This document shows, piece after piece, positions 61,361 to 64,000 of a stretch of DNA of 64,000 nucleotides. The translations under genes and the position numbers were made by a program. The notes under the pieces are model-generated. The model ran no database searches. It had not been told where the DNA came from and was given only the letters and a program-made list of their open reading frames with translations. Source of the stretch: Burkholderia sp. MS389 (GTDB taxonomy: Bacteria; Pseudomonadota; Gammaproteobacteria; Burkholderiales; Burkholderiaceae). The stretch spans positions 1,054,001-1,118,000 of the forward strand of contig NZ_CP045994.1 of NCBI RefSeq assembly GCF_016899425.1, given 5' to 3'. Position 1 is the stretch's first letter. The number at the start of each line of letters is the position of its first letter.

Positions 61361-61390
61361 TGGTCGTATTCGTAACTTTGGAGCGTGTGC

Positions 61391-62140
61391 ATGAAAATCC
61401 TGGTGCCAGTGAAAAGAGTGGTCGATTACAACGTGAAGGTCCGCGTGAAGTCGGACAACACGGGCGTCGACATCGCGAACGTGAAGATGTCGATGAACCC
61501 GTTCGACGAAATCGCGGTGGAAGAAGCGGTGCGCCTCAAGGAAGCGGGCGTCGCGACCGAAGTGATCGCGGTGTCGGTGGGTGTCACGCAAGCGCAGGAA
61601 ACGCTGCGCACGGCGCTGGCGATCGGCGCGGATCGCGCGATCCTCGTCGAATCGAACGACAGCGTCGAGCCGCTGGCCGTCGCGAAGATCCTGAAGGCGC
61701 TGGTCGACAAGGAGCAGCCGCAGCTGGTGATCCTCGGCAAGCAGGCGATCGACGACGATTCGAACCAGACGGGGCAGATGCTGGCCGCGCTGGCAGGTCT
61801 GCCGCAAGCGACGTTCGCGTCGAAGGTGACGATCGCCGACGGCAAGGCAACCGTTGCGCGGGAAGTCGACGGCGGCGCGGAAACGCTGTCGCTGACGCTG
61901 CCGGCGGTGGTCACGACCGACCTGCGCCTGAACGAGCCGCGCTACGTGACGCTGCCGAACATCATGAAGGCGAAGAAGAAGCCGCTGGAAACCGTGAAGC
62001 CGGAAGACCTCGGTGTGGACGTCGCGCCGCGTCTGAAGACGCTGAAGGTGGTCGAGCCGCCGAAGCGCGCGGCCGGCGTGAAGGTGCCGGACGTGAAGAC
62101 GCTGGTCGAGAAGCTGAAGACCGAAGCCAAGGTGCTGTAA
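61391..62140 (+). CDS. etfB: electron transfer flavoprotein beta subunit
   Basis: A 249-residue subunit that binds AMP and, with EtfA, passes electrons from acyl-CoA dehydrogenases to the quinone pool. [39 protein letters not shown] and the AMP/docking segment [25 protein letters not shown] are diagnostic. The start at 61391 follows GGAG by 7 bases. etfA begins 17 bp downstream. Confidence 0.96.
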   Translation: MKILVPVKRVVDYNVKVRVKSDNTGVDIANVKMSMNPFDEIAVEEAVRLKEAGVATEVIAVSVGVTQAQETLRTALAIGADRAILVESNDSVEPLAVAKILKALVDKEQPQLVILGKQAIDDDSNQTGQMLAALAGLPQATFASKVTIADGKATVAREVDGGAETLSLTLPAVVTTDLRLNEPRYVTLPNIMKAKKKPLETVKPEDLGVDVAPRLKTLKVVEPPKRAAGVKVPDVKTLVEKLKTEAKVL

Positions 62141-62156
62141 GAGGGAGCGCAAAGAA

Positions 62157-63104
62157 ATGACGATTCTGGTGATTGCAGAACACGACAACGCGTCGATCAA
62201 GGCCGCGACGCTGAACACGGTGGCGGCGGCGGCCGAAGTTGGCAAATTCGTCGGCGGCGACATCCACGTGCTGGTCGCGGGCCACAACGCGCAAGCGGCG
62301 GCCGATGCGGCAGCGAAAATCGCGGGCGTTTCGAAGGTGCTGCTGGCCGACGCGCCGCAACTGGCCGAAGGCCTGGCGGAAAACGTTGAAGCGACCGCGC
62401 TGAACATCGCGAAGGACTACTCGCACATCCTCGCGCCGGCGACGGCCTACGGCAAGAACATCGCGCCGCGCATCGCCGCGAAGCTGGACGTCGCACAGAT
62501 CTCGGACATCACGGCGGTCGATTCGGCCGATACGTTCGAGCGTCCGATCTACGCGGGCAACGCGATCGCGACGGTGCAGTCGAGCGATCCGATCAAGGTG
62601 ATCACGGTGCGTGCGACGGGTTTCGATCCGGTGGCGGCGGAAGGCGGCAGCGCATCGGTCGACAAGATCGAAGCGGCAGCCGACGCCGGCAAGTCGCAGT
62701 TCGTGAGCCGTGAAGTGACGAAGCTGGACCGTCCGGAACTGACGTCGGCGAGCATCATCGTGTCGGGCGGCCGCGGTCTGGGCAGCGGCGAGAACTACAC
62801 GAAGGTGCTGGAGCCGCTGGCCGACAAGCTGTCCGCAGCGCTCGGCGCATCGCGCGCGGCAGTCGACGCCGGCTACGTGCCGAACGACTACCAGGTCGGC
62901 CAGACCGGCAAGATCGTCGCGCCGCAGTTGTACATCGCGGTCGGCATCTCGGGTGCGATCCAGCACCTGGCCGGCATGAAGGATTCGAAGGTGATCGTCG
63001 CGATCAACAAGGATCCCGAAGCACCGATCTTCAGCGTGGCCGACTACGGCCTTGTCGGCGATCTGTTCTCGCTCGTGCCGGAGCTCGTGAGCGAGCTCGG
63101 CTGA
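62157..63104 (+). CDS. etfA: electron transfer flavoprotein alpha subunit
   Basis: A 315-residue FAD-binding subunit. The N-terminal domain starts [20 protein letters not shown]. The C-terminal FAD domain has [34 protein letters not shown] and [17 protein letters not shown]. Length is normal. It is co-transcribed with etfB and followed by a strong terminator. Confidence 0.96.
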   Translation: MTILVIAEHDNASIKAATLNTVAAAAEVGKFVGGDIHVLVAGHNAQAAADAAAKIAGVSKVLLADAPQLAEGLAENVEATALNIAKDYSHILAPATAYGKNIAPRIAAKLDVAQISDITAVDSADTFERPIYAGNAIATVQSSDPIKVITVRATGFDPVAAEGGSASVDKIEAAADAGKSQFVSREVTKLDRPELTSASIIVSGGRGLGSGENYTKVLEPLADKLSAALGASRAAVDAGYVPNDYQVGQTGKIVAPQLYIAVGISGAIQHLAGMKDSKVIVAINKDPEAPIFSVADYGLVGDLFSLVPELVSELG

Positions 63105-63140
63105 CGCGGCGTGACGCTTCAGCGGTAAGCACACAAGAAG

Positions 63141-63166
63141 AGGGGCGCGACGAGCGCCCCTTTTTT
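63141..63166 (+). terminator. terminator after etfA
   Basis: Stem GGGGCGC / GCGCCCC, loop GACGA, then six T, 37 bases after the stop codon. Confidence 0.92.
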
Positions 63167-63358
63167 CGTTGTGTGGTCGTTGAATGAGGAGCGGATATCG
63201 CTCGTCCGGACGATTCGCGCTCGTACCGTGCCGCGCCGAACATATCGTCGCGCAGGCACGGCGGGTAACGTCGATTCGTTCAACGGACGACGCGTGCATG
63301 CGCGCGTCGACTGAAGCGTCGTGCCGAGTGGCCACTCGCAGTCGAGTCGCAGTCGCCA
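63167..63358. other. gap between two convergent terminators
   Basis: About 190 bp between the etfA and dadA terminators (the whole gene-free stretch is 63105-63430). No gene, repeat or RNA seen. Confidence 0.5.
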
Positions 63359-63393
63359 AAACGAGAAAAGCGCCCTCGGGCGCCTTTCTCGTT
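63359..63393 (-). terminator. terminator after dadA
   Basis: On the minus strand AACGAGAAAGGCGCCC, a short loop, GGGCGCTTTTCTCGTT, then TT. A long, slightly imperfect stem, 38 bases after the dadA stop codon. Confidence 0.85.
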
Positions 63394-63430
63394 GATGCAA
63401 TCGGCCCGCATCGCAGCGGGCCGTTCCGGT

Positions 63431-64000
63431 TTACGCGTAGGCCGGGCGCGTCTGGCCGGGCACGTCCTTCAGGTAACGATGCACCGACAGGTCGTCGGCC
63501 TGGATCGCGGGCATCTTGCCCGAGATCAGGTCCGCGAGCAGTTGGCCCGAGCCGCACGACATCGTCCAGCCGAGCGTGCCGTGGCCGGTGTTCAGGAACA
63601 GGTTCGACACCGGCGTGCGGCCGACGATCGGCGTGCCGTCCGGCGTCATCGGGCGCAGGCCCGTCCAGAACGTGGCCTTCGACGTGTCGCCGCCGCCCGG
63701 GAACAGGTCGTTCACGCACATCTCGAGCGTTTCGCGGCGCGCCGCGCGCAGCGTCTTGTCGAAGCCGACGATTTCCGCCATGCCGCCGACGCGGATGCGC
63801 TGGTCGAAGCGCGTGATCGCGATCTTGTAGGTCTCGTCGAGCACGGTCGACACCGGCGCCGCGGCTTCGTTGACGATCGGCGCGGTGATCGAATAGCCCT
63901 TGAGCGGATAGACGGGAATCTTCATCAGGTGGGAGATGAAGCGGGTCGAGTACGAGCCGAGCGCGACGACGTACGCGTCGGCACGCACCGTCTCGCTGCC
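63431..64000 (-). CDS. dadA: D-amino acid dehydrogenase, C-terminal part (runs off window)
   Basis: The last 189 residues of a DadA-type flavoenzyme that oxidises D-alanine and other D-amino acids, feeding the respiratory chain. The frame is open to the window edge at 64000 with no start. Visible are [64 protein letters not shown] (the conserved C-terminal FAD/substrate segment) and the end TRPAYA. The family identification is strong; completeness cannot be judged. Confidence 0.93.
   Translation of the reverse strand, partial: GSETVRADAYVVALGSYSTRFISHLMKIPVYPLKGYSITAPIVNEAAAPVSTVLDETYKIAITRFDQRIRVGGMAEIVGFDKTLRAARRETLEMCVNDLFPGGGDTSKATFWTGLRPMTPDGTPIVGRTPVSNLFLNTGHGTLGWTMSCGSGQLLADLISGKMPAIQADDLSVHRYLKDVPGQTRPAYA

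Overview
The window looks like a stretch of the main chromosome of a Burkholderia species, most likely of the B. cepacia complex. The evidence is very high GC with GC-rich third codon positions, the gene order gyrA / serC-pheA-tyrA-aroA-cmk-rpsA-ihfB-lapA-lapB-ugd-hldA-hldD typical of Burkholderiales, a tmRNA whose tag reads ANDDTFALAA, and families common in this genus (DUF2968, DUF4148, DUF4136). The species cannot be fixed from the sequence alone. I see no insertion sequence, prophage, integrase or CRISPR array. This is core genome with a few locally altered spots.

Layout. 0-3 kb: the end of a DUF2946 protein and a TonB-dependent receptor, followed by what may be the remnant of a PepSY gene. 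3-4.4 kb: a GlsB/YeaQ membrane peptide, about 900 bp without a convincing gene, then tRNA-Thr(CGU). 4.6-9.5 kb: fbp, pepN and a DUF4136 lipoprotein. 9.5-14.2 kb: a GDT1-family Mn2+ exporter under a yybP-ykoY manganese riboswitch, then a purine-salvage set (guanine deaminase, an adenine/adenosine deaminase, XdhC). 14.8-26.3 kb: dsbB, a GntR regulator with an amidase, a PuuD-like amidotransferase, a DUF2968 coiled-coil protein, an unknown membrane protein, an MHS-family transporter, a TPR-glycosyltransferase fusion and an FAD monooxygenase. 26.3-32.8 kb: the NAD-linked molybdenum formate dehydrogenase operon fdsGBAD with a divergent ModE-HTH/PBP-like regulator. 32.9-36.8 kb: two small secreted proteins, tmRNA (ssrA), ubiG-gph and an OmpA-like porin.

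37.4-55.1 kb is a long co-directional block: gyrA, a DUF2059 protein, then the aromatic/serine supraoperon (serC, pheA, tyrA, aroA, cmk) running into translation and nucleoid genes (rpsA, ihfB). It continues into envelope genes (lapA, lapB, ugd, hldA, hldD), a ComEA-like HhH protein and cysM. 55-64 kb holds mltB, an HDAC-fold deacetylase, an alpha/beta hydrolase, the methionine importer metNIQ, the electron-transfer flavoprotein pair etfBA and the 3' part of dadA, which runs off the window.

No complete novel system stands out. The best leads are regulatory: an AT-rich, codon-anomalous patch inside cmk that reads as a near-ideal sigma70 promoter with an extended -10 for rpsA; the Mn riboswitch ahead of the exporter; a perfect 16-bp palindrome plus a second inverted repeat upstream of the MHS transporter; palindromes in front of etfBA; and the tmRNA -10 box overlapping the gph stop codon. 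There are also apparent gene losses: no hisC between pheA and tyrA, xdhC without xdhAB beside it, and a possible PepSY remnant.
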